A stretch of 64,000 nucleotides of DNA from Salibacterium salarium (GCF_030813635.1 NZ_JAUSUM010000001.1:1054001-1118000), one strand, 5' to 3'; shown: positions 35,426-47,640, counted from the first letter of the stretch. The notes: generated from the letters alone by a model not told the origin. Translations and numbers: made by a program.

Positions 35426-36015
35426 TGGAAAAGATAATTATTGCTACGAAAAATCAAGGTAAAATCAAAGAGTTTCAAGAAATGTTTGGTCCTAAGGTTG
35501 AAGTGAAATCTTTACTTGACATGGAAGTGAAAGATATCGAAGAGACGGGAGAAACATTCGAAGAAAATGCCGTCATTAAAGCGGAGGCCATTGTAAATGC
35601 ATACCATCTTCCGGCTATAGCTGATGACTCTGGGCTTGAAATAGACGCCTTAAATGGGCGTCCTGGAGTGTATTCTGCACGATATGCCGGAGAGGACAAA
35701 AATGATGAAAATAACATAACAAAAGTACTCGAAGAATTAAAACAAGTTCCAGAGTCAGATCGTTCGGCACGTTTTGTTTGTGTCATGGCAGCAGCTGTTC
35801 CTGGGAAAGAAACAAAGACGTATCGGGGAACGTGTGAAGGACAGATAGCGTTTTCAAAAAAAGGAACAGAAGGATTTGGCTATGACCCTGTATTTTTTGT
35901 ACCAGAAAAAAATGCTACAATGGCTGAACTTTCATCCGAAGAAAAAAATGCAATCAGCCACAGACACCATGCCCTTCAGAAACTTGTACAAAACTGGAAT
36001 AATATTTATGGTTAA
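35425..36015 (+). CDS. rdgB: XTP/dITP pyrophosphatase
   Basis: A 196-residue Ham1/RdgB-type house-cleaning enzyme that hydrolyses dITP and XTP to monophosphates so that deaminated purines do not enter DNA. Motifs: IIATKNQGKIKEFQEMF (substrate loop), AIADDSGLEIDALNGRPGVYSARYAG (metal-binding Asp), GFGYDPVFFVP and SHRHHALQKL. It overlaps the rph stop by one base. Called ysnA in B. subtilis. Confidence 0.94.
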   Translation: MEKIIIATKNQGKIKEFQEMFGPKVEVKSLLDMEVKDIEETGETFEENAVIKAEAIVNAYHLPAIADDSGLEIDALNGRPGVYSARYAGEDKNDENNITKVLEELKQVPESDRSARFVCVMAAAVPGKETKTYRGTCEGQIAFSKKGTEGFGYDPVFFVPEKNATMAELSSEEKNAISHRHHALQKLVQNWNNIYG

Positions 36016-36041
36016 TGTTGTTTAAAAGGAGAGACTTATGT

Positions 36042-36557
36042 ATGGAGTGTTTAATCATTAGTGATAGTCATGGCAGTGAACAAGAATTAGAAGAAGTGAT
36101 AGAGCGACATCGCTCATCCGTAGATGCTATTTTTCATTGTGGAGATTCTGAACTAAAACAATCCTCTTCGATCCTTCGTTATACATATCCGGTGCAGGGA
36201 AACGTTGATATTCCAGGGGAGTTCCCAGAAGATAGAACAGAAGAAATAAAGGGAATACGGGTGTATATTACCCATGGGCATCTATACAACATTAAAATGA
36301 CTCACGTGCCGCTTTCTTATCGAGCGGAGGAAAAAGAAGCTCGTATGGCTTGCTTTGGCCATAGCCATGTCCCAGCCGCTTTTGAAGAGAATGGCGTTAT
36401 TTTCGTAAATCCAGGCAGTCTACTGCAACCAAGAAGCCGTCCTGAGCAAACATATGCTATAGCTTCGTTTGATACAAATGGAGGAGCAGAAATTCGATTT
36501 TTAGAAAGAAAATCAGGGGAAGAATTGAAAGATCTTTATCAATCGTTCCCGAAATAA
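36042..36557 (+). CDS. ysnB: YfcE/MJ0936-type metallophosphodiesterase (YsnB-like)
   Basis: A 171-residue calcineurin-like phosphoesterase. Metal-binding motifs are in order: ISDSHG (about 6-11), HCGDSE, GNVD, THGHLYN, and FGHSHVPA with VNPGSL near the end. Members hydrolyse phosphodiesters with two metals; the natural substrate is unknown. The frame is open to an ATG at 36015 sharing the previous stop, but AAAAGGAGAG (36024-36033) points to the ATG at 36042, which also gives the length of B. subtilis YsnB. Confidence 0.9.
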   Translation: MECLIISDSHGSEQELEEVIERHRSSVDAIFHCGDSELKQSSSILRYTYPVQGNVDIPGEFPEDRTEEIKGIRVYITHGHLYNIKMTHVPLSYRAEEKEARMACFGHSHVPAAFEENGVIFVNPGSLLQPRSRPEQTYAIASFDTNGGAEIRFLERKSGEELKDLYQSFPK

Positions 36558-36567
36558 TAATAAAAAG

Positions 36568-36611
36568 ACGTTCTTGCTGTCATCTAAGGTTTTGATGACA
36601 GCAGCAAACGT
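36568..36611 (+). terminator. Hairpin after ysnB, weak terminator
   Basis: TGCTGTCATC (36575-36584) pairs with GATGACAGCA (36594-36603), and ACGTT (36568) with AACGT (36607). The stem is strong but no T-run follows, so it may protect the mRNA 3' end rather than terminate. Confidence 0.45.
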
Positions 36612-36657
36612 TACTTTCTCGTATTACAAATTAAATAATGGAACCATAAAAAACCGG

Positions 36658-36686
36658 TTGACTTCACATCTTGAGTGTAATAAAAT
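36658..36686 (+). promoter_or_regulatory. Sigma-A promoter of the tRNA-Arg gene
   Basis: TTGACT (36658-36663), 17-base spacer, TAAAAT (36681-36686). Transcription would begin about 27 bases before the mature tRNA. Confidence 0.6.
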
Positions 36687-36719
36687 TATTTATGTCGCTG
36701 CAAAACAGAGATAAAAAAT

Positions 36720-36796
36720 GTCCCAGTAGCTCAGCTGGATAGAGCAACGGCCTTCTAAGCCGTAGGTCGCAGGTTCGAATCCTGCCTGGGACACCA
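36720..36796 (+). tRNA. tRNA-Arg (anticodon UCU)
   Basis: A full cloverleaf: acceptor GTCCCAG / CTGGGAC, D arm GCTC-AGCTGGATA-GAGC, anticodon stem ACGGC / GCCGT with loop CTTCTAA and anticodon TCT at 36754-36756, T arm GCAGG-TTCGAAT-CCTGC, discriminator A, and CCA encoded at 36794-36796. It reads AGA and AGG. The lone gene has its own promoter and terminator. Confidence 0.97.
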
Positions 36797-36861
36797 AATT
36801 AATACATACGAAATGATAAATATATCCGTATTTACATCGTATAATATAGTGGAATCTCATG

Positions 36862-36905
36862 CCTCTTTTATTAGACTTAACTGTCTGACAAAAGAGGTAT
36901 TTTTT
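36862..36905 (+). terminator. Intrinsic terminator after tRNA-Arg
   Basis: CCTCTTTT (36862-36869) pairs with AAAAGAGG (36890-36897), with TTAGAC/GTCTGA pairing inside, followed by TATTTTTTATTT. Confidence 0.75.
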
Positions 36906-37001
36906 ATTTGTATCATACAAGCAGGTTTTGTCTTATTTAGTGTGTGGTATTAAAATTAAATGATAATAAAAAACATTTAATATATAATGATTTAAAAATG
37001 T

Positions 37002-37029
37002 TTGAAATATTAGAATATTAGTTTATACT
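37002..37029 (+). promoter_or_regulatory. Sigma-A promoter of the sda-like gene
   Basis: TTGAAA (37002-37007), 16-base spacer, TATACT (37024-37029). The ATG is about 38 bases downstream of the -10. I looked for DnaA boxes, known at B. subtilis sda, and found none that is convincing. Confidence 0.55.
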
Positions 37030-37066
37030 TAACGAGGTATATAAAATAACTATAGGAGGAAAATCG

Positions 37067-37201
37067 ATGGAGTTAAAACGAGTATCAACCTCTGTACTTT
37101 TAGAATCCTACCAGAAGGCTAAAGAAATGGATCTTAATGATGAATTTATTCTTGTATTAAAAGAAATGTTAGAGAACCGCCTATATACAACAACCAAATA
37201 A
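37067..37201 (+). CDS. sda: Sporulation checkpoint inhibitor, Sda-like
   Basis: A 44-residue protein: VSTSVLLESYQKAKEMDLND followed by EFILVLKEMLENRL. It matches the Sda helical hairpin of B. subtilis ([30 protein letters not shown]) at L, L, ESY, KA, EM, LN, FI and E. Sda binds the dimerisation domain of sporulation kinase KinA and stops Spo0A activation when DNA replication is disturbed. A TAGGAGG site stands 7 bases before the ATG, and a promoter lies upstream. The gene is too short for many gene finders. It stands alone between tRNA-Arg and a methyltransferase. Confidence 0.8.
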   Translation: MELKRVSTSVLLESYQKAKEMDLNDEFILVLKEMLENRLYTTTK

Positions 37202-37290
37202 TACCGCAAATGCATCGTTCCCTATTTTTTAGTAATGGGGGACGATATAATAGGGATGAAAGAATTTAGATAGAGATAAGGATGAAAAAA

Positions 37291-37986
37291 ATGAGTCAAA
37301 TCAGAGAAAGAGCACGTTATTACTATACCCATCTTTACCACAATCACACATTATTCGAAAAGGGTTCATGGCTTGAAACCCCTTCGGAAACCATTCAAAA
37401 ATACATTCCGGTTATCCAAAAAACGCCACATAGCAAAGTTTTGGATTTAGGATGCGGACCTGGCCGTCATGCTATTCCTGTAGCTAAGGCTATCTCTCCT
37501 CAAGGTGGACAAGTAGTGGCTGTTGATTATCTGCCTGAGGCCATTGAACAATTAAAAATGTACAGTTTTCAATATGAAGTAGAAAATAGTGTTCAGACTG
37601 AGGTGGCAGAAGTAGAAAATATCGACATACCTGAACAAAATTTCGATTGGGTATTTGCAGTTTCTCTGCTTGAGCATGTATCTTCTGAAACAGCCCTTTT
37701 ACAATTACTTCTGCGTATAGAAGCCGGTGTCATTTCAAAGCGTTATGTCACATTTGTAATTGACACAGACGTTAAAGAAAGAGAAGCAGGAACACAAAAG
37801 ATGTTGGAACCTCTCGTTGAACAAAATATGGAAGCATCCGAAATGAAAAAATATTTACGGCAAGCATTTGCGTCCTGGCGTATTGTAGTCGAAAAAGAAG
37901 AGCAACATTACAATGTTGTTAACCGCGAACAACGAACGATTGAACAGTCAAAAAAAGTAATAACTTTTCTTGCACAAAAATATTAA
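37291..37986 (+). CDS. Class I SAM-dependent methyltransferase
   Basis: A 231-residue protein with motif I VLDLGCGPGRHAIPVA (about 46-61), motif II VVAVDYLPEAIEQLK and a later FDWVFAVSLLEHVSSE, the usual Rossmann methyltransferase arrangement (Methyltransf_11/25 type). The substrate is unknown. The frame opens at ATG 37282 but AAGGA overlaps that codon and is 8 bases from the ATG at 37291, which I prefer. No operon partner is visible; upstream is the sda-like gene and downstream the ilv promoter region. I do not recognise an orthologue at this place in B. subtilis. Confidence 0.75.
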   Translation: MSQIRERARYYYTHLYHNHTLFEKGSWLETPSETIQKYIPVIQKTPHSKVLDLGCGPGRHAIPVAKAISPQGGQVVAVDYLPEAIEQLKMYSFQYEVENSVQTEVAEVENIDIPEQNFDWVFAVSLLEHVSSETALLQLLLRIEAGVISKRYVTFVIDTDVKEREAGTQKMLEPLVEQNMEASEMKKYLRQAFASWRIVVEKEEQHYNVVNREQRTIEQSKKVITFLAQKY

Positions 37987-38033
37987 TCATTTGACTGGCT
38001 TCTTTTTTTTGAGAGAAAAACTGACACAAAACC

Positions 38034-38062
38034 TTGACATATATATAGCGTAAGCGTATTCA
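38034..38062 (+). promoter_or_regulatory. Candidate upstream promoter of ilvE
   Basis: Perfect TTGACA (38034-38039), 17-base spacer and TATTCA (38057-38062). A cre-like GCGTAAGCGTATTCA (38048-38062) overlaps its -10 box, with mismatches only in the first two bases of the relaxed consensus. Confidence 0.45.
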
Positions 38063-38109
38063 TTTATTTACACGCTTGTTTGAATCGTCTAATAATTTTA
38101 AAAAAACGG

Positions 38110-38138
38110 TTGACCAACAACGTCAATCGGCGTATTAT
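38110..38138 (+). promoter_or_regulatory. Candidate main promoter of ilvE
   Basis: TTGACC (38110-38115), 17-base spacer and TATTAT (38133-38138), 5 of 6 in both boxes. Start near 38145, about 100 bases before ilvE. The cre-like element is centred about 90 bases upstream of this start, near the spacing at which CcpA activates the B. subtilis ilv-leu promoter. Confidence 0.55.
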
Positions 38139-38172
38139 AAACGTCAAATACGATAATGATATAAAATATTAA

Positions 38173-38189
38173 TTATTTCGCTGAAATAA
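38173..38189. promoter_or_regulatory. Inverted repeat in the ilvE leader
   Basis: TTATTTC-GCT-GAAATAA, perfect 7-base arms, about 30 bases after the likely start of transcription. It is not a good CodY motif. It could be an operator for an unknown regulator. Confidence 0.35.
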
Positions 38190-38243
38190 ACCATATAACA
38201 ACATTGAAATAAATTTAAAGAGAAGCATCAGAGGTGATCAGCC

Positions 38244-39155
38244 ATGGAGGAGCAATGGATATATTTAGACGGAGAATTTGTAAGGAAAGAAGATGCAAAA
38301 ATTTCCGTTTTTGACCACGGCTTCTTGTACGGTGATGGTGTTTTTGAAGGCATTCGGGTTTATAACGGTAATGTGTATAAATTAGATGAACATCTCATAC
38401 GTCTTTATAATTCCGCCAAGTCAATTATGCTTGAAATACCGCATACGATGGATGAAATGACGGAAATTATAATCGAAACCTTGAAAAAAAATGAATTACG
38501 TGATGCTTATATCCGTCTGGTTATCTCTCGTGGAGTTGGTAATCTGGGATTGGATCCTGCATCGTGTTCAAGCCCTCAAATTGTCGTTATCGCAGAAGAA
38601 TTAGCCATTTACCCAAAAGAATTTTATGAAAATGGCCTTGACATTATTACGGTTGCAACAAGAAGAAATCGACCGGACGTCTTAAGCCCAAAAGTAAAAT
38701 CTCTTAACTATCTTAATAATATTCTTGTGAAAATTGAAGCCAGCCTTGCCGGTGTTAGTGAAGCTTTAATGCTTAATAACGAGGGGTATGTAGCGGAAGG
38801 CTCTGCGGACAATATTTTCATTCTCCGGGGTGGTGTACTTTATACGCCGCCAGGATATATAGGAGCTTTAGAAGGTATAACCCGCCAAGCAATAGTTGAA
38901 CTTGCAAAAGAATTAGGTTATGATTTGAGAGAAGAACCTTTTACTCGTCATGATGTATATACAGCCGACGAAGTGTTCCTGACAGGTACTGCTGCTGAAG
39001 TCATAGCAGTAGTGAAAGTAGACGGCCGTATTATAGGAGACGGGAAACCTGGTACAGAAACACAGCGCTTACTTGATGCTTTTCGTAAAAAAGTAGTTGA
39101 AGACGGCGTAAGTGTTTATCCAAAAGAAACAGAATCTGAAATAGAAATCGGATAA
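38244..39155 (+). CDS. ilvE: Branched-chain amino acid aminotransferase
   Basis: A 303-residue PLP enzyme of fold class IV. DHGFLYGDGVFEGIRVYNG (about 24-42), the PLP lysine in SPKVKSLNYLNNILVKIEA (near residue 155), EGYVAEGSADNIFIL and TRHDVYTADEVFLTGTAAEV are the family landmarks of IlvE; the related D-amino-acid aminotransferase lacks this exact pattern, but confusion is possible. It makes Val, Leu and Ile from their keto acids. It opens the ilv-leu cluster but lies before the leucine T-box, so it is outside that control. B. subtilis has no ilvE at the head of this operon. Confidence 0.88.
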   Translation: MEEQWIYLDGEFVRKEDAKISVFDHGFLYGDGVFEGIRVYNGNVYKLDEHLIRLYNSAKSIMLEIPHTMDEMTEIIIETLKKNELRDAYIRLVISRGVGNLGLDPASCSSPQIVVIAEELAIYPKEFYENGLDIITVATRRNRPDVLSPKVKSLNYLNNILVKIEASLAGVSEALMLNNEGYVAEGSADNIFILRGGVLYTPPGYIGALEGITRQAIVELAKELGYDLREEPFTRHDVYTADEVFLTGTAAEVIAVVKVDGRIIGDGKPGTETQRLLDAFRKKVVEDGVSVYPKETESEIEIG

Positions 39156-39224
39156 ATTATTTCTGAAGATGTACAATATTTTAAAGAAGTATCATACACT
39201 AATAAAACAGAATATTATAAAACG

Positions 39225-39517
39225 TAGAAGAGGAAAAGTAGTTTTTGGTCTGAGTTTTTACAGAGAACCGTTAGAGCTGAGAAGCGGTAAAACCACCATG
39301 AACGAACTCGCCTCCGAGTGCCTTTGTGAAAACGACAGTTAGTAATTTAGGCCGGGTGACAAGTATGAACGACTCACTCGTTAAATAAACAGACGGAGCA
39401 ACATGTTCTGTCTTGAGGCGGTTGTGAAAACCGTGAAAAAGGGTGGTACCGTGAAAGTAATCTTTTCACCCCTTTGACCAGCTAATCTCTGGTCGAAGGG
39501 GTGGAAAGATTTTTTTA
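39225..39517 (+). promoter_or_regulatory. T-box riboswitch, leucine-specific, of ilvB-leuD
   Basis: T-box core AAAGGGTGGTACCGTG at 39438-39453, followed by a long terminator stem (39459-39511) with a T-run. In the stem I region, ATGAACGAACTCGCCTCC puts CTC, a leucine codon, at 39307-39309 in the specifier position, as in the ilv-leu T-box of B. subtilis. The 5' part shows AGAGGAAAAGTAG. Uncharged tRNA-Leu would allow readthrough into ilvB-H-C-leuA-B-C-D. I see no strong promoter between ilvE and the T-box, so transcripts may arrive from ilvE. Confidence 0.9.
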
Positions 39518-39569
39518 TATCTACAGGATAATGAAAACATTAAAAATTGGAGAAAGGGAGGAAGCAAAG

Positions 39570-41293
39570 ATGGGTCCTAAAATGGAAGAGGTACAGGGTC
39601 GCAAGCTAAAAGAAGAATATCAAGAAATGACGGGGGCTAGCATGCTTATTCAAGCATTGGGCAGGGAGAAAGTGGATGTCATCTTTGGCTATCCAGGCGG
39701 AGCCAACCTTTCTACCTATGATGAAATTTATAGAACCGGAATTCATCACGTATTGGCTCGTCATGAACAAGGAGCAGTCCATGCAGCAGAAGGTTATGCA
39801 AGAGTTTCAGGAAAACCGGGAGTCTGCGTTGTTACATCTGGTCCGGGAGCTACTAACGTTGTGACGGGCATTGCAGATGCAATGATTGATTCTCTGCCTT
39901 TAATTGTTATTACAGGTCAGGTCGCTACTTCTGCAATCGGAACAGACGCATTTCAGGAAGCGGATGTCATTGGAGTAACAATGCCAATCACAAAACACAA
40001 TTTCCAAGCACGCGAAGTTGAAGATTTACCAAGAATGATTAAAGAGGCCTTTCATATCGCGACGACAGGGAGGCCGGGACCGGTTTTGATTGATCTTCCT
40101 AAAGACGTAGCAAGTACCTCTGGCATTTTCAATTATGAGCAATCCATAGATTTGCCGGGTTATCAGCCAACTGTTATTCCAAATAAACTTCAAATTAAAA
40201 AGTTAGCCGACGCAGTAACAGAAGCGAAAAAGCCGGTGGTGTTAACTGGTGCCGGTATTCTCCACGCACATGGTGCTGATGAATTGATGGAGTATATTAC
40301 AAAGCAGCAAATCCCGGTAGCAAGTACTTTACTTGGTTTAGGTGCTTTCCCGGGGAACCATGAACTGTTTCTCGGGATGGTAGGGATGCACGGCACGTAT
40401 ACTGGGAACATGGCACTACATGAAGCGGATTTACTTATCAGTATTGGGGCCCGTTTTGATGACCGAGTAACCGGCAATTTGAAATACTTCGCACCAAATG
40501 CAAAAGTAGCCCATATTGATATCGATCCGGCAGAAATCGGAAAAAATATTGAAACACAAATTCCTGTTGTTGGAGATGCTAAAGAAGCATTGCGTATGTT
40601 GAATGAATATGACGGCACGCCGGGTGAGTTTTCAGCTTGGAAAGAACAACTAAACAGCTGGGAAGAGGAATACCCACTTTGGTACAAAGAAGAAGGTGAA
40701 TCGTTAAAGCCCCAACGTCTTATGGAGATGATTTATGAAGAAACAAAAGGAGAAGCGGTTGTTACCACAGACGTTGGCCAACATCAGATGTGGGCTGCTC
40801 AATATTATAAGTTTGATAACCCGAACTGTTGGGTTACCTCAGGCGGCCTAGGAACGATGGGCTTTGGTTTCCCGGCCGCCATAGGAGCACAATTTGCGGC
40901 GCCGGATAAACAAGTAGTAGCGGTTCTCGGAGATGCTGGTTTTCAAATGACAGCTCAAGAAATGTCCATTTTGCAGGAATTGAATTTACCAGTAAAAATC
41001 ATTCTTGTGAATAACGCTTCTCTTGGAATGGTCCGTCAATGGCAAGAGTTATTCTATGATCAGCGCTATTCTAATTCTATCTTTCCTATACAGCCAGATT
41101 TTGTGAAAATGGCTGATGCTTATAATATTAAAGGTTGGAAGATAGAGGATCCAAATGAAATGCAAGCGGCTTTAAGAGAAGCTTTAGATTATGAAGGACC
41201 TGTTTTGATGGATTGCCGCGTAGAAAAAGATGAGAATGTATATCCAATGATTGCCCCTGGTAAAGGTCATCATGAAATGGAGGGAATCAAACC

Positions 41294-41297
<4 letters not shown>
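39570..41297 (+). CDS. ilvB: Acetolactate synthase large subunit
   Basis: A 575-residue thiamine-diphosphate enzyme, the first common step to Val, Leu and Ile. Domains: PYR (about 20-190, with the ThDP-activating Glu in [16 protein letters not shown]), central FAD-binding (about 215-365) and PP (about 385-560, with [12 protein letters not shown] and [14 protein letters not shown] for Mg and ThDP). The frame runs back to GTG 39501 inside the T-box terminator; GGGAGG at 39556-39561 is 8 bases from the ATG at 39570, which gives the family length. The stop overlaps the ilvH start. Confidence 0.96.
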
Positions 41298-44404
<3,107 letters not shown>

Positions 44405-44452
44405 CGCGCTTAAATCGTCAATTTTCTACGTATCTGTAAGGGAGAGAAAAGG

Positions 44453-45529
44453 ATGAACAAAACAATAACAATTCTTCCAGGAGACGGGATTGGTCTTGAA
44501 GTAGTGAAAGCTACAACTGTCGTACTGGATAAAATAGCTGATATGTATGGGCATCATTTTGACTATCAATATGCAGACATTGGTGGTGCTGCAATAGATA
44601 AATATGAAAATCCGTTGCCGCAAGAAACCATTAATGCTTGTAAAAACAGTGATGGGGTACTCTTAGGTGCCGTTGGAGGACCAAAATGGGATAACCATCC
44701 TAAAGGTATTCGACCTGAACAAGGGCTGCTTGGCATTCGAAAAGAACTTAAACTATTTGCCAATTTGCGCCCGGTTACAGGTCACGAAAGTTTAACAGAT
44801 TCTTCTACTCTTCGAAAAGAAGTAGTAGATAACGTAGATCTTATGATATTGCGGGAGCTCACCGGCGGGCTTTACTTTGGTGAACCACAAGAACGCCGTC
44901 AAGTAGATGGAGAAGAAGCGGCTGTTGACACCCTCCAATATAAAAAATCAGAGATTGAAAGAATCGTCCGCCAAGGATTCGAAATGGCAAAGCTCCGCCG
45001 TAAACAGTTAACATCCGTTGATAAAGCTAATGTGCTTGAATCGAGTCGTTTGTGGAGAGAAACAGTAGAAGAAGTGAAAAAAGATTACCCGGAAGTGGGA
45101 TTAGATCACATGCTCGTTGATAATGCAGCAATGCAACTTATTCGTGACCCGAAACAATTTGATGTCATTGTAACTGAAAATATGTTCGGCGATATTTTGA
45201 GCGATGAAGCATCTATGCTGACAGGTTCTCTCGGAATGCTTCCGTCTGCCAGTGTAGGGAGTGAAGCACCTGGTTTATACGAACCGGTTCATGGTTCAGC
45301 TCCAGATATAGCTGGTGAAGGAAAAGCAAACCCATTGGCGACCATTTCATCGGCTGCGATGATGTTGAAATATTCATTTGATATGCAAGAGGAAGCCGAT
45401 TCAGTGGACCGAGCTGTAGCAGACGTCCTTACAAACGGCCATCGTACAGGAGATATTGCTAAGCAGGGAGAGCCTGTTTTATCAACAGAGGAAATGACGG
45501 AAAAAGTATTAAATGCCTTGAAAAAATAG
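44453..45529 (+). CDS. leuB: 3-Isopropylmalate dehydrogenase
   Basis: A 358-residue NAD-dependent beta-decarboxylating dehydrogenase. ILPGDGIGLEVVKA at the start, LRELTGGLYFGEPQER, VDKANVLESSRLWRE, ENMFGDILSDEASMLTGSLGMLPSAS (metal and substrate Asp) and EPVHGSAPDIAGEGKANPLATI (NAD site) are all in place. It gives 2-oxoisocaproate. AGGGAGAGAAAAGG precedes the ATG, and leuC starts 46 bases after its stop. Confidence 0.96.
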   Translation: MNKTITILPGDGIGLEVVKATTVVLDKIADMYGHHFDYQYADIGGAAIDKYENPLPQETINACKNSDGVLLGAVGGPKWDNHPKGIRPEQGLLGIRKELKLFANLRPVTGHESLTDSSTLRKEVVDNVDLMILRELTGGLYFGEPQERRQVDGEEAAVDTLQYKKSEIERIVRQGFEMAKLRRKQLTSVDKANVLESSRLWRETVEEVKKDYPEVGLDHMLVDNAAMQLIRDPKQFDVIVTENMFGDILSDEASMLTGSLGMLPSASVGSEAPGLYEPVHGSAPDIAGEGKANPLATISSAAMMLKYSFDMQEEADSVDRAVADVLTNGHRTGDIAKQGEPVLSTEEMTEKVLNALKK

Positions 45530-45575
45530 AGATTAGATGACACTTAAAATATATGAAAAAAGCGAGGGAAGTAAG

Positions 45576-46991
45576 ATGAAACCAAAAACAATTGTAGAGA
45601 AAATTTGGGAAAGTCACAAAGTCCTTTCTGAAGAGGGAAAACCGGACTTGATGTATGTCGATTTGCAAATGGTACATGAAGTAACTTCTCCACAAGCTTT
45701 TGAAGGACTTCGTCTTGCAGGCAGAAAAGTCCGTCGCCCGGATTTAACGTTTGCAACAATGGACCATAACGTACCAACTGAAAACAGATCATCGATAAAA
45801 GACGAAATTTCCAAAAAACAAATGGAGACTTTGTCACAAAACTGCGAAGAGTTCGGGGTTGAAGTAGCAGGCTTAGATAGTCCTAACAACGGAATTGTTC
45901 ATATAATCGGACCAGAATTAGGTCTAACTCAACCTGGTAAAATCATTGTCTGTGGAGATAGTCACACTTCCACCCATGGTGCGTTTGGTGCTCTAGCGTT
46001 TGGAATAGGAACAAGTGAAGTAGAGCATACGCTTGCAACTCAAACGTTGTGGCAGTCTCCACCAAAGACAATGGAAGTACGAGTGAATGGACGCTTGAAT
46101 CCTGGAGCTACAGCAAAAGATATTATTTTGGCTGTTATTGCAAAGCACGGTGTGGATTTTGGAACTGGATATGTGCTGGAATATACAGGAGAGGCTATTC
46201 GTGGTCTTACCATGGAAGAGCGGATGACCATTTGTAATATGTCAATTGAAGCTGGGGCTAGAGCAGGTTTGATTAGCCCGGATCAAGTAACATTTGACTA
46301 CTTGGAAGGACGTAAAAATGTTCCAAAAGGGGACGATTACGAGAAAAAGGTTGCAGAATGGAAAGCTCTAGCAACAGATGAAGGTGCAGAATATGACGCC
46401 ATTGTAGAAATTGATAGTGAGGAAATTCAACCAATGGTGACATGGGGAACAAATCCATCCCAGGGAGTAGGAATTCATGGAACGGTTCCATATCCTGAAG
46501 ACGCAGAAACTGGGGCTGAGAAAAAGGCTATTGAGCAGTCATTAGAGTACATGGATTTAGAACCAGGTACAAAAATGACAGATATTTCTATTCAACATGT
46601 GTTCCTAGGTTCATGTACGAACGCTCGAATCAGTGATCTTCGCGCAGCAGCTAAAATCGCTGAAGGAAGAAAAGTCGCTGATGGTGTAAGAGCAATGGTA
46701 GTACCAGGTTCGCAACAAGTAAAAATGCAAGCAGAAGAAGAAGGACTAGACAAAATATTTAAAGAAGCAGGGTTTGACTGGAGACAATCCGGTTGTAGCA
46801 TGTGTTTAAGCATGAATCCTGATTTTGTTCCAGCAGGAGAGCGCTGTGCTTCTACATCTAACCGAAACTTTGAAGGTCGGCAGGGGAAAGGTGCACGCAC
46901 TCACCTTGTTAGCCCGGCTATGGCAACTGCGGCTGCAATCGCAGGACACTTTGTAGATATTCGCCACCTAGACGAAACAGTTACGAATTAA
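45576..46991 (+). CDS. leuC: 3-Isopropylmalate dehydratase large subunit
   Basis: A 471-residue aconitase-family protein that with LeuD isomerises isopropylmalate. The 4Fe-4S ligands are seen in [18 protein letters not shown] and in [38 protein letters not shown] and [13 protein letters not shown] are further active-site signatures. The frame runs back to 45537, but GAGGGA at 45564 puts the start at ATG 45576, which gives the normal length. Confidence 0.96.
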   Translation: MKPKTIVEKIWESHKVLSEEGKPDLMYVDLQMVHEVTSPQAFEGLRLAGRKVRRPDLTFATMDHNVPTENRSSIKDEISKKQMETLSQNCEEFGVEVAGLDSPNNGIVHIIGPELGLTQPGKIIVCGDSHTSTHGAFGALAFGIGTSEVEHTLATQTLWQSPPKTMEVRVNGRLNPGATAKDIILAVIAKHGVDFGTGYVLEYTGEAIRGLTMEERMTICNMSIEAGARAGLISPDQVTFDYLEGRKNVPKGDDYEKKVAEWKALATDEGAEYDAIVEIDSEEIQPMVTWGTNPSQGVGIHGTVPYPEDAETGAEKKAIEQSLEYMDLEPGTKMTDISIQHVFLGSCTNARISDLRAAAKIAEGRKVADGVRAMVVPGSQQVKMQAEEEGLDKIFKEAGFDWRQSGCSMCLSMNPDFVPAGERCASTSNRNFEGRQGKGARTHLVSPAMATAAAIAGHFVDIRHLDETVTN

Positions 46992-47012
46992 AACGAAAAG
47001 AGGGTGAAGGTT

Positions 47013-47600
47013 ATGGAACCAGTTGTGGTACACACAGGAAATACTGCCGTTTTACCGCGGGTGAACGTGGATACAGATCAAATTATACCAAAGCAATTTT
47101 TAAAACGTGTGGAACGTACTGGATTTGGTCAATATTTATTTTTTGATTGGCGTTTTCTAGAAGATGGAAGCGACAATCCTGATTTTGAATTAAATCAACC
47201 GCAAGCTGAAGCTGCTTCCATATTAATTGCAGATCATAACTTTGGCAGTGGTTCTTCGAGGGAACACGCTCCTTGGGCGTTGCAGGATTATGGAATTCGT
47301 GTCATTATTGCTCCTAGTTTTGCAGATATTTTCTATAGTAATTGTTTTAAAAATGGCATTCTTCCGATCCGTTTAGCAGAAGAAAAAGTTTATAAACTCA
47401 TGGAAAATGGGAAAGATAGCAAGTATGAAGTAACAGTTGATTTACCTAATCAAACGATTAAGGATAACAACGGTTTTGAAGAAACTTTTGAAATTGATTC
47501 GTATTACAAAGAAATGCTTATAAACGGCTGGGATGAAATTAGTATTACTTTGCGTTATGAAGACAAGATTGATCAGTACGAAGAGAAGATGAAGGTTTAA
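47013..47600 (+). CDS. leuD: 3-Isopropylmalate dehydratase small subunit
   Basis: A 195-residue swivel-domain subunit: NVDTDQIIPKQFLKRVERTGFGQYLFFDWRF at the start, and the substrate loop ILIADHNFGSGSSREHAPWAL followed by APSFADIFYSNCFKNGILP. It completes the isopropylmalate isomerase with LeuC. AGAGGGTGA lies about 5 bases before the ATG at 47013; a GTG at 47004 overlaps that site. It is the last gene of the operon, ending before a strong terminator. Confidence 0.95.
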   Translation: MEPVVVHTGNTAVLPRVNVDTDQIIPKQFLKRVERTGFGQYLFFDWRFLEDGSDNPDFELNQPQAEAASILIADHNFGSGSSREHAPWALQDYGIRVIIAPSFADIFYSNCFKNGILPIRLAEEKVYKLMENGKDSKYEVTVDLPNQTIKDNNGFEETFEIDSYYKEMLINGWDEISITLRYEDKIDQYEEKMKV

Positions 47601-47605
47601 TACAG

Positions 47606-47640
47606 GAAGGCGGCCTGTACTGTGGCTGCCTTCTTTTTTA
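47606..47640 (+). terminator. Intrinsic terminator of the ilv-leu operon
   Basis: GAAGGCGGCC (47606-47615) pairs with GGCTGCCTTC (47624-47633; one G-U), followed by TTTTTT. Confidence 0.85.

Noticed and set aside
36930-36960. TGTGTGGTATTAA as a DnaA box upstream of sda
   Set aside because: Too many mismatches to TTATNCACA on either strand.
39157-39171. CodY-like motif between ilvE and the T-box
   Set aside because: Five mismatches to AATTTTCWGAAAATT, which is too weak in AT-rich DNA to claim.
44418-44432. AATTTTCTACGTATC between leuA and leuB as a CodY box
   Set aside because: Only the left half matches (about 8 of 15).
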